A stretch of 64,000 nucleotides of DNA from Geoalkalibacter halelectricus (GTDB lineage Bacteria > Desulfobacterota > Desulfuromonadia > Desulfuromonadales > Geoalkalibacteraceae), in contig NZ_CP092109.1 of assembly GCF_025263685.1 (NCBI RefSeq), positions 124,001 to 188,000 of the forward strand, given 5' to 3'. The translations under genes were made by a program, and so were the position numbers. Positions 46,126 through 54,523 of this stretch are shown here, one piece after another (position 1 is the stretch's first letter; the number at the start of each line of letters is the position of its first letter). The notes beneath the pieces are model-generated. The model was given only the letters and a program-made list of their open reading frames with translations, searched no databases and was not told where the DNA came from.

Positions 46126-47171
46126 AACGCAAATCCCAGATCCACCGGCGCAACCTCGATATCGATCCCTTCCAGGGTCTCACCGGGCAGAACCATCAGA
46201 CTATGATCGGCGGTTTGGTCGTACATGCCGAACAACTCGCCGGGGCGCGGCGAATCGCCGTATTTCTGCCGCGAACCGACGTAATAGACCCCCGGCTCAC
46301 GCAGATAAACCACATAGCGGCCATCGACGCCGGTCGGGGCGGAGAGGGCCGCGGGGCGCTGATGGCCGATGACCCGATCGGTATAGGCGAACACGTGCAT
46401 CCCGGCCACCGGCCGTCCCTCGGGATCGACGACCCGACCGGAAAAGGCCATGCCCGTGGCGCGCACGAAGGTTTCGCTGCGATTTTCGTCCTGCACCTTG
46501 CGCACCATGGGCAGGTTGATATCCAGGCTTTGGCCGGCGGGAAGATACAAGGGATTGCCCGCGTAGACCCCGAACAGATCGCCCTCGCGCACCGGCCCCA
46601 CCTGACCGCCGCCGGCGCGCTTGCGCGCCACCAGGTAATAGCCGGTCTCCGGCAGGGTGTCGAAGGCAAAGCGCCCGTTGCTGCCGGTGGGCGGCGACAT
46701 GCGGTAGCCCTGGCCCTTGAGATCCTCCTCGGCGTCGAGATACAGATAGACCCACGCTCCGGCGACGGGCGCGCCCTCGAACAGCACCACCCCTTCCACC
46801 GCCCCGTTGAACTCGTCATCGTAGGGCGCCGTGCGCGGCGGGGTGGTTTTCACGCCCTGCAGCCCGGCCCACACCGTCTCGTCGGCCAGGGCCACGGGAT
46901 TGCGGCCGCAAAAAGCGAACAGGCCGCGCTCAGCGTCGCGGGCGAACAGGGCATGGAGGCCCGCGGGCAGATCCAGGCGATAAAGACCGAACTCATCGCT
47001 GGGCTCCGAGACCGCCAGGGGTTCCTGGGAGAAATCCAGCGTCGCATGGGCTTCGACGCGCATGCCCTCCAGGGGCTCGCCGTCGAGCACCACGCGGCCC
47101 TCGATGCTTGCGCCGAGGACGGCGCTCGCGGTCAATCCCAGGGTCAGCAGCACAATCAGCAATCTTGTCAT
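46122..47171 (-). CDS. secreted protein with three carboxypeptidase-regulatory-like domains (sandwich 1)
   Basis: 349 residues with a signal peptide (about 1-21, AVLGA) and an AAGGAGG ribosome site. It has three repeats of a beta-sandwich (CarboxypepD_reg/transthyretin-like) fold at about 22-110, 120-235 and 240-340. Each starts with G.V...G.P..G..V..Y and ends with a G.YYL.A segment. The second repeat carries the local signature VYLYLD, GYYLVARKR, GPVREGD and AGNP. No protease motif is present, so this is a binding or structural module. It overlaps the neighbours at both ends by 4 nt. Confidence 0.86.
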   Translation of the reverse strand: MTRLLIVLLTLGLTASAVLGASIEGRVVLDGEPLEGMRVEAHATLDFSQEPLAVSEPSDEFGLYRLDLPAGLHALFARDAERGLFAFCGRNPVALADETVWAGLQGVKTTPPRTAPYDDEFNGAVEGVVLFEGAPVAGAWVYLYLDAEEDLKGQGYRMSPPTGSNGRFAFDTLPETGYYLVARKRAGGGQVGPVREGDLFGVYAGNPLYLPAGQSLDINLPMVRKVQDENRSETFVRATGMAFSGRVVDPEGRPVAGMHVFAYTDRVIGHQRPAALSAPTGVDGRYVVYLREPGVYYVGSRQKYGDSPRPGELFGMYDQTADHSLMVLPGETLEGIDIEVAPVDLGFAL

Positions 47172-48550
47172 GGCACCTCCTTGGGGCCGGCGTCGGCCAC
47201 CGGCTCATCCAGCCAGGGCGCGAACACCACCCGATCGACGAGATAGGTCTCATCTCCCCATCCCTGATAGCTGACCCGCCCCAACTGCCGACGGTCGCGG
47301 AAAAAAGGCACCTCGCCCTCGGCACCCGCCGCGCGCAGGACCTCGGTATCCTCTCCCCACCAGTTGTGGCGCACGTCCACCTCGTCGTGAAACTCCGTCG
47401 GCGCCCGCGCCAGCAGGGGATTCTGGCTGCGCCGCGCCTGGGCCTGCTCCAGGGCGATGTGGCGCGAACCGGCCCGCGCCTCGAAATCCGCGCTTTGCTG
47501 CGGTCCCAACTCCACCCCCATCCCGTTGCCGATGAAATTGTTGTTGCGCACCCGCGGATAGGAGGAGAAATCACAGAACAGAGCGCGCTGGTTGTCGCGA
47601 AACTCGTTGTTCTCCACCACCGGATCGGACTTGCGGTTGTTCCACAGGGCGGTGCCGTTGTCGGCGAACAGGTTGTGGCGCACCTGGGCCGAGCCGAATT
47701 GATCGTTGCGCACGGCCTTGCCGTTGCCGACGAACTGGTTGTGTTCCACCTGCGGGAAGGAAAAGGAGGCATTGACCAGGGCGAATTCACTGCCCCGAAA
47801 CTCGTTGCCGACGATGCGCGGCGAGCGCTGAGTCTGGTTGCAGAAGATGGCGGTGTCGTTGTCCATGAAGCGGTTGGCGGCAACGCTGCCCTCGAAGCGG
47901 CCCTTGAGCCCCAGGGCCTGGCGATTGCCCTCGAAGCGGCAGTCGCTGATGTCGCCGCCGCTGCCGTGACCGGCGATAAAAGCGCTGCCGCGGTGATTGC
48001 GAAACAGGCTGCGCGTCACCCGCACCCGGGATTTCATCTGCGCTTCAAGACCCACCTGGTTGTCGGCGAACAGGCAGTCCTCGATCACCGCCTCGGATTC
48101 GCGCACCAGGTCGATGCCATGCCCGCCGCCGCGAAAGGCGCTATGGGTGACCCGCAGACGCGCGCCCAGAACCCGCAGGGCCACTTCGGCCCCTTCGAAG
48201 CGGGCATGCTGTATCTCGATGGGCCGGGCCGGCTCCATCAGTTCGAAACCCTGCCAGCCGGGAGGCGCGGCGAACACCACCGGGGCCTCTTGCGTTCCGG
48301 CGATCTCCAGGCCGCCGCGCACCAGGATACGCGCCTCGGCATCGGCCACCTGAACCCGCGTGCCCGCCGCAATGACCAGCACGCCATCGCTCGGCACCTC
48401 CAGGGCGGCCTTGAGCGCGACCTTTCCGTTCCAGCGCGTCTCGCCCGCCGGCAGCCGCTCCAACGCCGCGGCCGGCAGCTCGCCCAGAAGCAGCAAAGCC
48501 AGCACGGCCGCCGCCGCAATCCTCAAGCTAAAGAGCCTGTTTCTCGACAC
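47168..48550 (-). CDS. secreted right-handed beta-helix protein (beta-helix 2)
   Basis: 460 residues, GTG start at 48550 (23-nt overlap with the upstream gene) with a GAGG motif about 9 nt away. The signal peptide spans about 1-29 (AAALE). An unusually regular ladder of about 22-residue rungs follows: SAFRGGGHGIDL, CLFADNQVGLEA, NRFMDNDTAIFC, NQFVGNGKAVRN, NLFADNGTALWN, NEFRDNQRALFC and NNFIGNGMGVEL. It ends with VDVRHNWWGEDTE and a C-terminal tail that includes VFAPWLDEP, similar to the VEFAPWRNAP of beta-helix 3. Function unknown; probably periplasmic or surface located. Confidence 0.88.
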   Translation of the reverse strand: MSRNRLFSLRIAAAAVLALLLLGELPAAALERLPAGETRWNGKVALKAALEVPSDGVLVIAAGTRVQVADAEARILVRGGLEIAGTQEAPVVFAAPPGWQGFELMEPARPIEIQHARFEGAEVALRVLGARLRVTHSAFRGGGHGIDLVRESEAVIEDCLFADNQVGLEAQMKSRVRVTRSLFRNHRGSAFIAGHGSGGDISDCRFEGNRQALGLKGRFEGSVAANRFMDNDTAIFCNQTQRSPRIVGNEFRGSEFALVNASFSFPQVEHNQFVGNGKAVRNDQFGSAQVRHNLFADNGTALWNNRKSDPVVENNEFRDNQRALFCDFSSYPRVRNNNFIGNGMGVELGPQQSADFEARAGSRHIALEQAQARRSQNPLLARAPTEFHDEVDVRHNWWGEDTEVLRAAGAEGEVPFFRDRRQLGRVSYQGWGDETYLVDRVVFAPWLDEPVADAGPKEVP

Positions 48551-49613
48551 GAATACGCACCTCGCTCACGCCTTGCTCGGCATTCAGAAGCAGCCCGCCG
48601 GCGCCGTTGTCATGGCGACCGTACCACTCGCCCTCCCCGGCCGGCCCGCCGAAGGTCTGGCGCGCCAGAAAAAACCAGGGACCCGCGTCGGGCAGGGCCA
48701 GCTCGAAACGGCCCGCGGCGTCCGTGGCCGGCGAGAAGACTTCCGGATGGCCGGTCATCTCGGCATTGCGGTAGGCGAACACCCGCACCCCCGCGAGCGC
48801 CTCGCCCTCGGGCCCGCTGATGGTTCCGCGTACGCCCTGGAAAGGCGGCGCCTCGCCTTCTTCGAGCAGGGCCAGGCGGGTGATGGTCTCGATGTCGACC
48901 CGGTGCATCTCGCCCTCGCCGATGCGCACCGGGTTGCCGTAGTAAAAATTGAAATAATCGCCGATCTCGATGGGGCCGAACTGCCCGCCCTGAGCGCGCT
49001 TGCGCGCCAGCACCCAATATTCGCCGGGCGGCAGGCGCAGGCGAAACTGCCCGGACTCCACGGGCTGAATGAGGTAGCCGGGTCCCTTGAATCCCCGCGA
49101 GGGATCGGTATAGACGTAGAGATACACGCGCTCGAGCAACTGCTCCTCGAAGGTGATCCGTCCCTCGATGCCGCTCATGCCGCCCGTTTGCGGCGCGGGC
49201 GTTTCACCCAGGCGAATGAGGTTGAAGCCCACGTTGGTGTAGTGGCCGGGGCTCACCCGCACCGGCGCGCCGCTGTAATAGCAAAAGTGGTCCCCCGGCG
49301 CGGGCGCGCCCTCGAAGTCGCGCGCCACCAGGTAATACTCGCCCGGTTCCAGGGCTAGACGATAACTGCCGTCGACATCCACCGGCGCCGATACCGCCAC
49401 ACTGCGTCCGGCCGGGATGTCGGCTACGGCGCGGTAGGCATGCACCCGCACCCCCTCCACCAGTTCGCCCTGCCAGGCCACCCGCCCCTGCACTCCGGAT
49501 TCGGCCCAGGCCGACAGGGCGAAGAGCAGCAGCACCACCGAAATAATCATCGGCCGGATCAACCCGATCGGCCCCAGGGGTGTCAAATAAAAGGTCTTTC
49601 TGGTTCTGATCAT
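48528..49613 (-). CDS. secreted protein with three carboxypeptidase-regulatory-like domains (sandwich 2)
   Basis: 361 residues. ATG 49613 (TAATG with the upstream gene) has AAGGAA at 7 nt; the n-region is long, and ATG 49550 (MIISVVLLLFALSAWA) is an alternative without a ribosome site. Three beta-sandwich repeats lie at about 40-140, 145-250 and 255-355. The middle one has VYLYVYTDPSRGFKGPGY, ARKRAQGG, GPIEIGDYF and YYGNP. The same motif set as in the other sandwich proteins of this locus marks them as one family, with the repeats presumably forming an elongated rod. Confidence 0.86.
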   Translation of the reverse strand: MIRTRKTFYLTPLGPIGLIRPMIISVVLLLFALSAWAESGVQGRVAWQGELVEGVRVHAYRAVADIPAGRSVAVSAPVDVDGSYRLALEPGEYYLVARDFEGAPAPGDHFCYYSGAPVRVSPGHYTNVGFNLIRLGETPAPQTGGMSGIEGRITFEEQLLERVYLYVYTDPSRGFKGPGYLIQPVESGQFRLRLPPGEYWVLARKRAQGGQFGPIEIGDYFNFYYGNPVRIGEGEMHRVDIETITRLALLEEGEAPPFQGVRGTISGPEGEALAGVRVFAYRNAEMTGHPEVFSPATDAAGRFELALPDAGPWFFLARQTFGGPAGEGEWYGRHDNGAGGLLLNAEQGVSEVRIRVEKQAL

Positions 49614-50806
49614 TACTGATTCCTTGCGTTAGGGGCCAAGGGCGCGTTTCGCCAGGGCGCGAACTCGACCACATCCAGGGGATATTTGACCCCGGCATCC
49701 TCGAAATAGGGCTCATCGCGGCCGTCATGAATGAAGGAGGGATTGCCGTAGCCGGCGCCGCGCGCCAACTCTTCGACGGCGTCCTTCCCCCACCAGTTGT
49801 GCTTGGCATCCACGGTGCCGGTGAGCACGCGCGGCTGAAGGGCGGCGGCATCGGCCGGTTGGCGCGCCGCCTGGCCGAAGGCGCCGCGTCCGCCGCTCTC
49901 GGCAGCGCGGGCCGCCTCGCCGTTGGCGCGCTCCCAGGCCGAGGACTGATGGCTGAGCACCAGGGCCATGGCGTTGCCGGCCAGATCGTTTTCACGGATC
50001 ACCGGATAGGAGGAATACTCCACCTGCACGCCGATGCGGTTGCCGTGGATGCGGTTGTGGCGCACCCGGGCATCGGCGCGCCGCGACAAAAGCACGCCGG
50101 TGCCGCCGCCGCTGATGTCGTTGCCCACCAGCACCGGCCGCGCCGCCCGATCGACCTGGATGCCGATCTCGTTGCCAGCGAAGCGATTGCCGCCGATCTC
50201 GGGGTCGCTGCCGTAGTAGGCGACCATCAGCCCCACGGGATTGGCGCGCAACAGGTTGTCGCGAAACAGGGTGGGATTGGAACGGTAGACATAGACGCCG
50301 AAGCGGCCGTTGCCTTCGATGACGCAATTCCGCACGCGCGGCCGGGCCTCGTCCTTGAGGAACAGCCCCACGGTCTGATTGTCGCGGATGCGGCAGTCGC
50401 GCACCTCGGCGTTGCTCTGGCGGCGCAGTTCCAGACCGGTGCCGTTGGCGAAGATCTCCAAACCGATCAGCCGCGGCGCGCCGCCGAGCACCAGCAGTCC
50501 CAGGCGCGCCCCGCTGATGCGGCAATTCTCGAGCAGATGCTCGCCAGCGTGCAGTTGAACCCCCTCCCAGTCCGTCCCGGAGAATTGCGCGTCGCGCGCC
50601 TCAAGCCGTCCCAGCACCTCAAGGCCGCCGCCCTGGAACCGAACCTGGGTGCCCGGCTCGACGCGCAGGGTCGCGCCGCGCTCCACCCGCACCGGTTCGG
50701 CAAACTCCAGGGTGCCGCGCCACAGGGTATCCTCGGCGATGGTCAGGGCCTGCGCCGTCGTCGGCAGCAGCGCGCACAGAATCAGGAACCAGAGTTTTTT
50801 CACCAC
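49613..50806 (-). CDS. secreted right-handed beta-helix protein (beta-helix 3)
   Basis: 397 residues. The start is GTG 50806 or the adjacent GTG 50803, both behind GGGAGG. Signal peptide MVKKLWFLILCALLPTTAQA. The helical ladder runs from TLWRGTLEFAEPVRVERGA through rungs such as CRISGARLGLLV, CVIEGNGRFGVYV, NRFAGNEIGIQV and NRIHGNRIGVQV. It then has an Ala-rich insertion of about 35 residues and VDAKHNWWGKDAVEELARG near the C-terminus. It is the first-transcribed of three beta-helix proteins, and its stop overlaps the next sandwich gene. Confidence 0.88.
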   Translation of the reverse strand: MVKKLWFLILCALLPTTAQALTIAEDTLWRGTLEFAEPVRVERGATLRVEPGTQVRFQGGGLEVLGRLEARDAQFSGTDWEGVQLHAGEHLLENCRISGARLGLLVLGGAPRLIGLEIFANGTGLELRRQSNAEVRDCRIRDNQTVGLFLKDEARPRVRNCVIEGNGRFGVYVYRSNPTLFRDNLLRANPVGLMVAYYGSDPEIGGNRFAGNEIGIQVDRAARPVLVGNDISGGGTGVLLSRRADARVRHNRIHGNRIGVQVEYSSYPVIRENDLAGNAMALVLSHQSSAWERANGEAARAAESGGRGAFGQAARQPADAAALQPRVLTGTVDAKHNWWGKDAVEELARGAGYGNPSFIHDGRDEPYFEDAGVKYPLDVVEFAPWRNAPLAPNARNQ

Positions 50807-51858
50807 ACCTCCCGCACGCGCAGATCGCCCAGGGACACCTGGGTGCCGCGCTCGATGTCGGCGCCGCGGTCGGCGCGGCCGGCGTAGGTGCCGACCCGCT
50901 CGCCGGGCTCCAGGGGCCCGCCGAAACGGCTGCGCGCCCCGATGTAATAGGTGCCGCCCTCGGTCAGATAGAGAATGAAGCGGCCCTGCGCGTCGCTCGG
51001 TTCGGAGATGTAGGTCGGCTTGCCGACCATGCGCCGGTCGAGATAGGCGAACACGTAGATTCCCGCCTGGGAGCGGCCTTGCCCGTCCACCACCCGGCCG
51101 GTAAAGGCCGTGTCGGTGGAGGCGAATTTTCCCTCGGAGCGGCGCAGGACGCGGTTATCCAGATCGACGGCGGCGACGCGCAGATCCTCAAGCTCAACCT
51201 CCTGGCCCAAGGGCACCGCTACGGGGTTTTTCCCATAGACGCCGTTGAGATCACCCGGCGCGGGCTCGCCCAGGCGCGAACCGTCGCCGCGTTGGCGGGC
51301 CGCCAGGTAATAGCTGCCGGCGGGCAAGGGGATTCGAAAACTTCCCGCCGCGTCGGTGCGCACCGCCTCGGCATAGGAAGGCCCCATGAGCCCCGCATCC
51401 TCGTTCATATAGACATAGACCCAGGCACCCTCCACCGGCCCGGCCTCGCCCACCACCCGGCCCTGCACGGCGGTTCCGGGATCGGGCACCAGCCCGGCGC
51501 CGCGCCCCATCTCGCGCAGGCCGAAGGGCGGCACTCGCTCCCGCCCCTTCACTTCGACGGGGTTGATGGGGCATTCGGCCATGAGCATGCGGTCGCGGCC
51601 GTCCTCGCCCTCCTCGCGCTTCTTGCCGATGAGATAGTAGCGCCCCGGCGGCAGATCGAGGCGGTAGCGCCCGCGCTCGTCCGTGACGGCCACGGCGAAG
51701 GGCGCGACGCTGCGATCCTGACCGCTCTTGAGATAAATCTCCACCTGCGCATCGGCCAGGGGACGCTCACCGAACAGCAGCGTACCTTCCACCCCACTGT
51801 CATTGGGCGTGCACGCCCAACCCAGCACGGCCACAGCTAAAATCACCCAAAGTCGCAT
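50800..51858 (-). CDS. exported protein with three carboxypeptidase-regulatory-like domains (sandwich 3)
   Basis: About 352 residues. ATG 51858 gives MRLWVILAVAVLGWACTPN; ATG 51876 adds six residues encoded by a GTGGACAGG repeat and is the alternative. The segment around Cys looks like a lipobox, but Trp at -2 is unusual, so lipidation is uncertain. Repeats lie at about 25-120, 130-235 and 240-350. The second has the shared signature (VYVYMNEDAGLMGPSY, PAPGDLNGVYGKNP) and the third GIYVFAYLDRRMVGKP and YYIGARSRFGG. It overlaps beta-helix 3 by 7 nt and follows the spermidine-synthase-like gene by 44 nt. Confidence 0.84.
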   Translation of the reverse strand: MRLWVILAVAVLGWACTPNDSGVEGTLLFGERPLADAQVEIYLKSGQDRSVAPFAVAVTDERGRYRLDLPPGRYYLIGKKREEGEDGRDRMLMAECPINPVEVKGRERVPPFGLREMGRGAGLVPDPGTAVQGRVVGEAGPVEGAWVYVYMNEDAGLMGPSYAEAVRTDAAGSFRIPLPAGSYYLAARQRGDGSRLGEPAPGDLNGVYGKNPVAVPLGQEVELEDLRVAAVDLDNRVLRRSEGKFASTDTAFTGRVVDGQGRSQAGIYVFAYLDRRMVGKPTYISEPSDAQGRFILYLTEGGTYYIGARSRFGGPLEPGERVGTYAGRADRGADIERGTQVSLGDLRVREVW

Positions 51859-51902
51859 CCTGTCCACCCTGTCCACTCAGTCCACTCAGTCCGCCACCCA
51901 CC

Positions 51903-54332
51903 TCACCCCGGCCGATACCACCACACCGCCGCCAAACCGACCAGATAGACCCCGACACCCGCCAGCAGCGTCAGGGTAAAGCCGAAGTTCATGCTCAGCA
52001 CCGCCGCGAAGATGGCGCCGAACACGCTGGTGGCGCTGTTGATGCCCCAACTCCAGGGCACCGCCGCCGGAGTGGGGTGAAAGGCGCGCATCCCCAGGGG
52101 CAGCGGCATGCCCAGAATCAGACCCAGGGGCGCCAGCAGCACCACCGCCAGCACACAGCGCAGCAGCAGGGGCAGGGTCAGCCAACTGGTCAGCACGGGC
52201 GGAAGCACGGCCACATACACCAGGGACAGCAAAATCAGTGCCGGAAGCAGGCGCAACAACATCCGCCGCTCCGCGCCCGGGCCGCAGCGCGCCGCCAGCA
52301 GCGAACCGATGCCGGCAAACACCAGCAGGGCGAACAGCACCACCGCCAGAGCGTAGATGGGTGGCCCGAGAAACACGGTGAAGCGGCGCAGCAGACCGAT
52401 CTCGATGAGCATGAAACCTAGCCCCAGACAAGCGAAATAGAGCAGCCGCGGCGCGGTGCCCGGGGTGCGCAGCTCGCGGCCGCGCAGCAGCGCCAGGGGC
52501 AGCAGCAGACACACCAGCACCAGGCCCGTCACCACCACCAGCAGATTGCGCAGGGTCAGGATGGCGCGATCCTCGAAGGGGCTCTGCTCGGGAAAGGTCA
52601 GTAGGCGCAGGAAATCCTCGGGTTTGAGCATGTAATAAAAAAACGGCCGATCATCGCTCACCGGGCGGATGTCGAAGGGAAACTCCCGATAAAAGGCGTC
52701 GCTGCCCTGGGAGGCGATGAGGCGGTGATACTGGCTGTCGCCGTCGCGGGCGTCGGGCATGAACACCAGATCGTATTCCCGCGCCCGCGCCTCCTCGCGC
52801 AAAAAGCCCAGTTCCTCGGTCGTGAAGGGGCTGCGCTTGAGCATGAAGTTGGCCAGGCCGCGCTCGCGGATGACCACCAGATGCGCGGCCGGATCCTCGA
52901 CGCCCTTTTCCTTGAGCAGTTCCAGGCCCAGGGACACCAGGCGCAGGGTCTCGCGCTCGAAGATGAACCGCGAGATGGACAGGATGCCGTCCTCGCTGAG
53001 CCGGTCCCAGTAGTCGCGAAAGGCCTCCACGGTGTAGAGGTTGTTTTCCGAGAGGGTGAAGGCGCCCGCCGCCGGGGCCATGCGCCCGAACACCGCCGAG
53101 GCCTGGATAACGTCGAAGGTCTCGGAGGAGCGCCGCACGAAGCTGCGCCCTTCGTCCACCACCAGGCGCACGCGCGGGTCGCGGTAGAGTTCGCCGCTGA
53201 AGGCGGCGAAGCGCTCGTTGACCGCCTCGGCGATGAGCGAGTTGAGTTCGACGGCCGTCACTCGCGCGGCGTCCGCGGCCAGGGCCACCAGCACGTCCTT
53301 GCCGCCGCCGGGGCCGATGGCCAGGGCGTTGGCTCCGGGTCGCAGGGCGTAGGCGAGGCTGATGACGTTGGCGCGGAAGAATTCGCGGAAGCGTTCGTCG
53401 TCGCGGCGAAACAAGGTGGTGTAGCCGCTGTCGTCGATGACCATGCCCAACTGCTCGGGGATCGGCCCGCGATAACTGCGCGACAGGCCCCAGGCGCGCT
53501 CCTGCTCCTGTCCCTGGGAGGGGTAGACCGCCACGCGCGAGAAGCTGTTCCAGCCGCTCCAGATCATGCCCGGCTCGTAGCGCCCGCGGGCAAAACGGAT
53601 TTCGGCGTAATCGGCGACGTAGTTGCCGATGCCCGCAGCGGTCAGCACCGCAAGCACCAGCCACAGGCCGGCGCGCCTGCCGCGCGGGGCGTCGGCGGGC
53701 AGAAACAGCGCCGCCGCCGCAAGGCCCAGGGCGGCGATGACCAGAATAGCGGTGATGCCGCCCACCAGGTTGAGCACCGCGATGATGGCCATGCAGCCGG
53801 CGCCGGCGCCGAGCAGATCCCAGCAGTACAGGCGGTTGATGTCGCGCAGGTGGCGGGTCAGCAGCAGGGTCACGGCCAGGCCGCTGCAATAAAAGGGAAA
53901 AGCCGTCACCAAATAGAGCGCCGCCAGAGCCGGCAGCATGCCGGCGGGTACCGAGGTGGCGCCGGGGCCCTGCTGAAAGGGCTGGTAATGGGGCTGATGG
54001 AAAAAGGAGAGAACCGTGAAGCCGAACTGCGGATAGAGCCGAAAGAGCACGAACAGGCCGAAGAACAGAGTCACCCCGACGGCGAACAGGGCGCTCCAGC
54101 GCGCCGCGATGAGAGAGCCGCGCTCCAGGGGAAACCAGCGCGGCGCCAGGGCGATGGTCAGGGCCGCCGCGCCCAGCCCGAACAGCGCCAGGGAAATGGC
54201 CATGGAGGCGAAATGGTACCACATCAGCACCGAGAAGATGCGGGTCAGCACCAGCTCGTACATGAGCGTTGCCATGCACAGCAGAAACATGCCCCAGCAG
54301 GTGCGGCGGTCAAGTGTCGAGGAATTGTTCAT
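51903..54332 (-). CDS. membrane-embedded spermidine-synthase-like protein
   Basis: 809 residues. An N-terminal multi-helix membrane domain (about 1-240, LLCMATLMYELVLTRIFSVL) precedes a Rossmann methyltransferase/aminopropyltransferase-like domain (about 270-520; AIGPGGGKDVLVAL, VTAVELNS). A second membrane domain occupies about 540-800. Where spermidine synthases have a D-S/T-S/T-D-P active-site loop, this protein reads FDVIQASAVFGRM, lacking the conserved Asp. A polyamine-forming activity is therefore doubtful, though SAM or decarboxy-SAM binding remains possible. It is the first gene of the beta-helix/sandwich operon, and a relative begins at 62919. Confidence 0.85.
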   Translation of the reverse strand: MNNSSTLDRRTCWGMFLLCMATLMYELVLTRIFSVLMWYHFASMAISLALFGLGAAALTIALAPRWFPLERGSLIAARWSALFAVGVTLFFGLFVLFRLYPQFGFTVLSFFHQPHYQPFQQGPGATSVPAGMLPALAALYLVTAFPFYCSGLAVTLLLTRHLRDINRLYCWDLLGAGAGCMAIIAVLNLVGGITAILVIAALGLAAAALFLPADAPRGRRAGLWLVLAVLTAAGIGNYVADYAEIRFARGRYEPGMIWSGWNSFSRVAVYPSQGQEQERAWGLSRSYRGPIPEQLGMVIDDSGYTTLFRRDDERFREFFRANVISLAYALRPGANALAIGPGGGKDVLVALAADAARVTAVELNSLIAEAVNERFAAFSGELYRDPRVRLVVDEGRSFVRRSSETFDVIQASAVFGRMAPAAGAFTLSENNLYTVEAFRDYWDRLSEDGILSISRFIFERETLRLVSLGLELLKEKGVEDPAAHLVVIRERGLANFMLKRSPFTTEELGFLREEARAREYDLVFMPDARDGDSQYHRLIASQGSDAFYREFPFDIRPVSDDRPFFYYMLKPEDFLRLLTFPEQSPFEDRAILTLRNLLVVVTGLVLVCLLLPLALLRGRELRTPGTAPRLLYFACLGLGFMLIEIGLLRRFTVFLGPPIYALAVVLFALLVFAGIGSLLAARCGPGAERRMLLRLLPALILLSLVYVAVLPPVLTSWLTLPLLLRCVLAVVLLAPLGLILGMPLPLGMRAFHPTPAAVPWSWGINSATSVFGAIFAAVLSMNFGFTLTLLAGVGVYLVGLAAVWWYRPG

Positions 54333-54417
54333 GAAGGACTACTAACAGCAAAGTTTGTACCGTGAACAATAAAGAAGCCGCCCAAATGAGCGGCCTAAAT
54401 TCGAAAAGTAGCGATCG

Positions 54418-54518
54418 CACCGCAGAGAGCGCCGAGGGCGCAGAGACTTAGGGTAAAGAAAACGTCAAATCAACTTTACCTGCATCATCTCTGCGCTCTT
54501 TGCGCCCTTTGCGGTGAG
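54418..54518. repeat. imperfect palindrome with CACCGCAGAG / CTTTGCGGTGA ends
   Basis: CACCGCA...GGGCGCAGAGA...GGGTAAAG is roughly complementary to CTTTACC...TCTCTGCGC...TTTGCGGTG. A second copy of the left half lies at 57393-57422. Intergenic; also acts as the spacer between the two minus-strand genes. Confidence 0.65.
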
Positions 54519-54523
54519 AGTGA

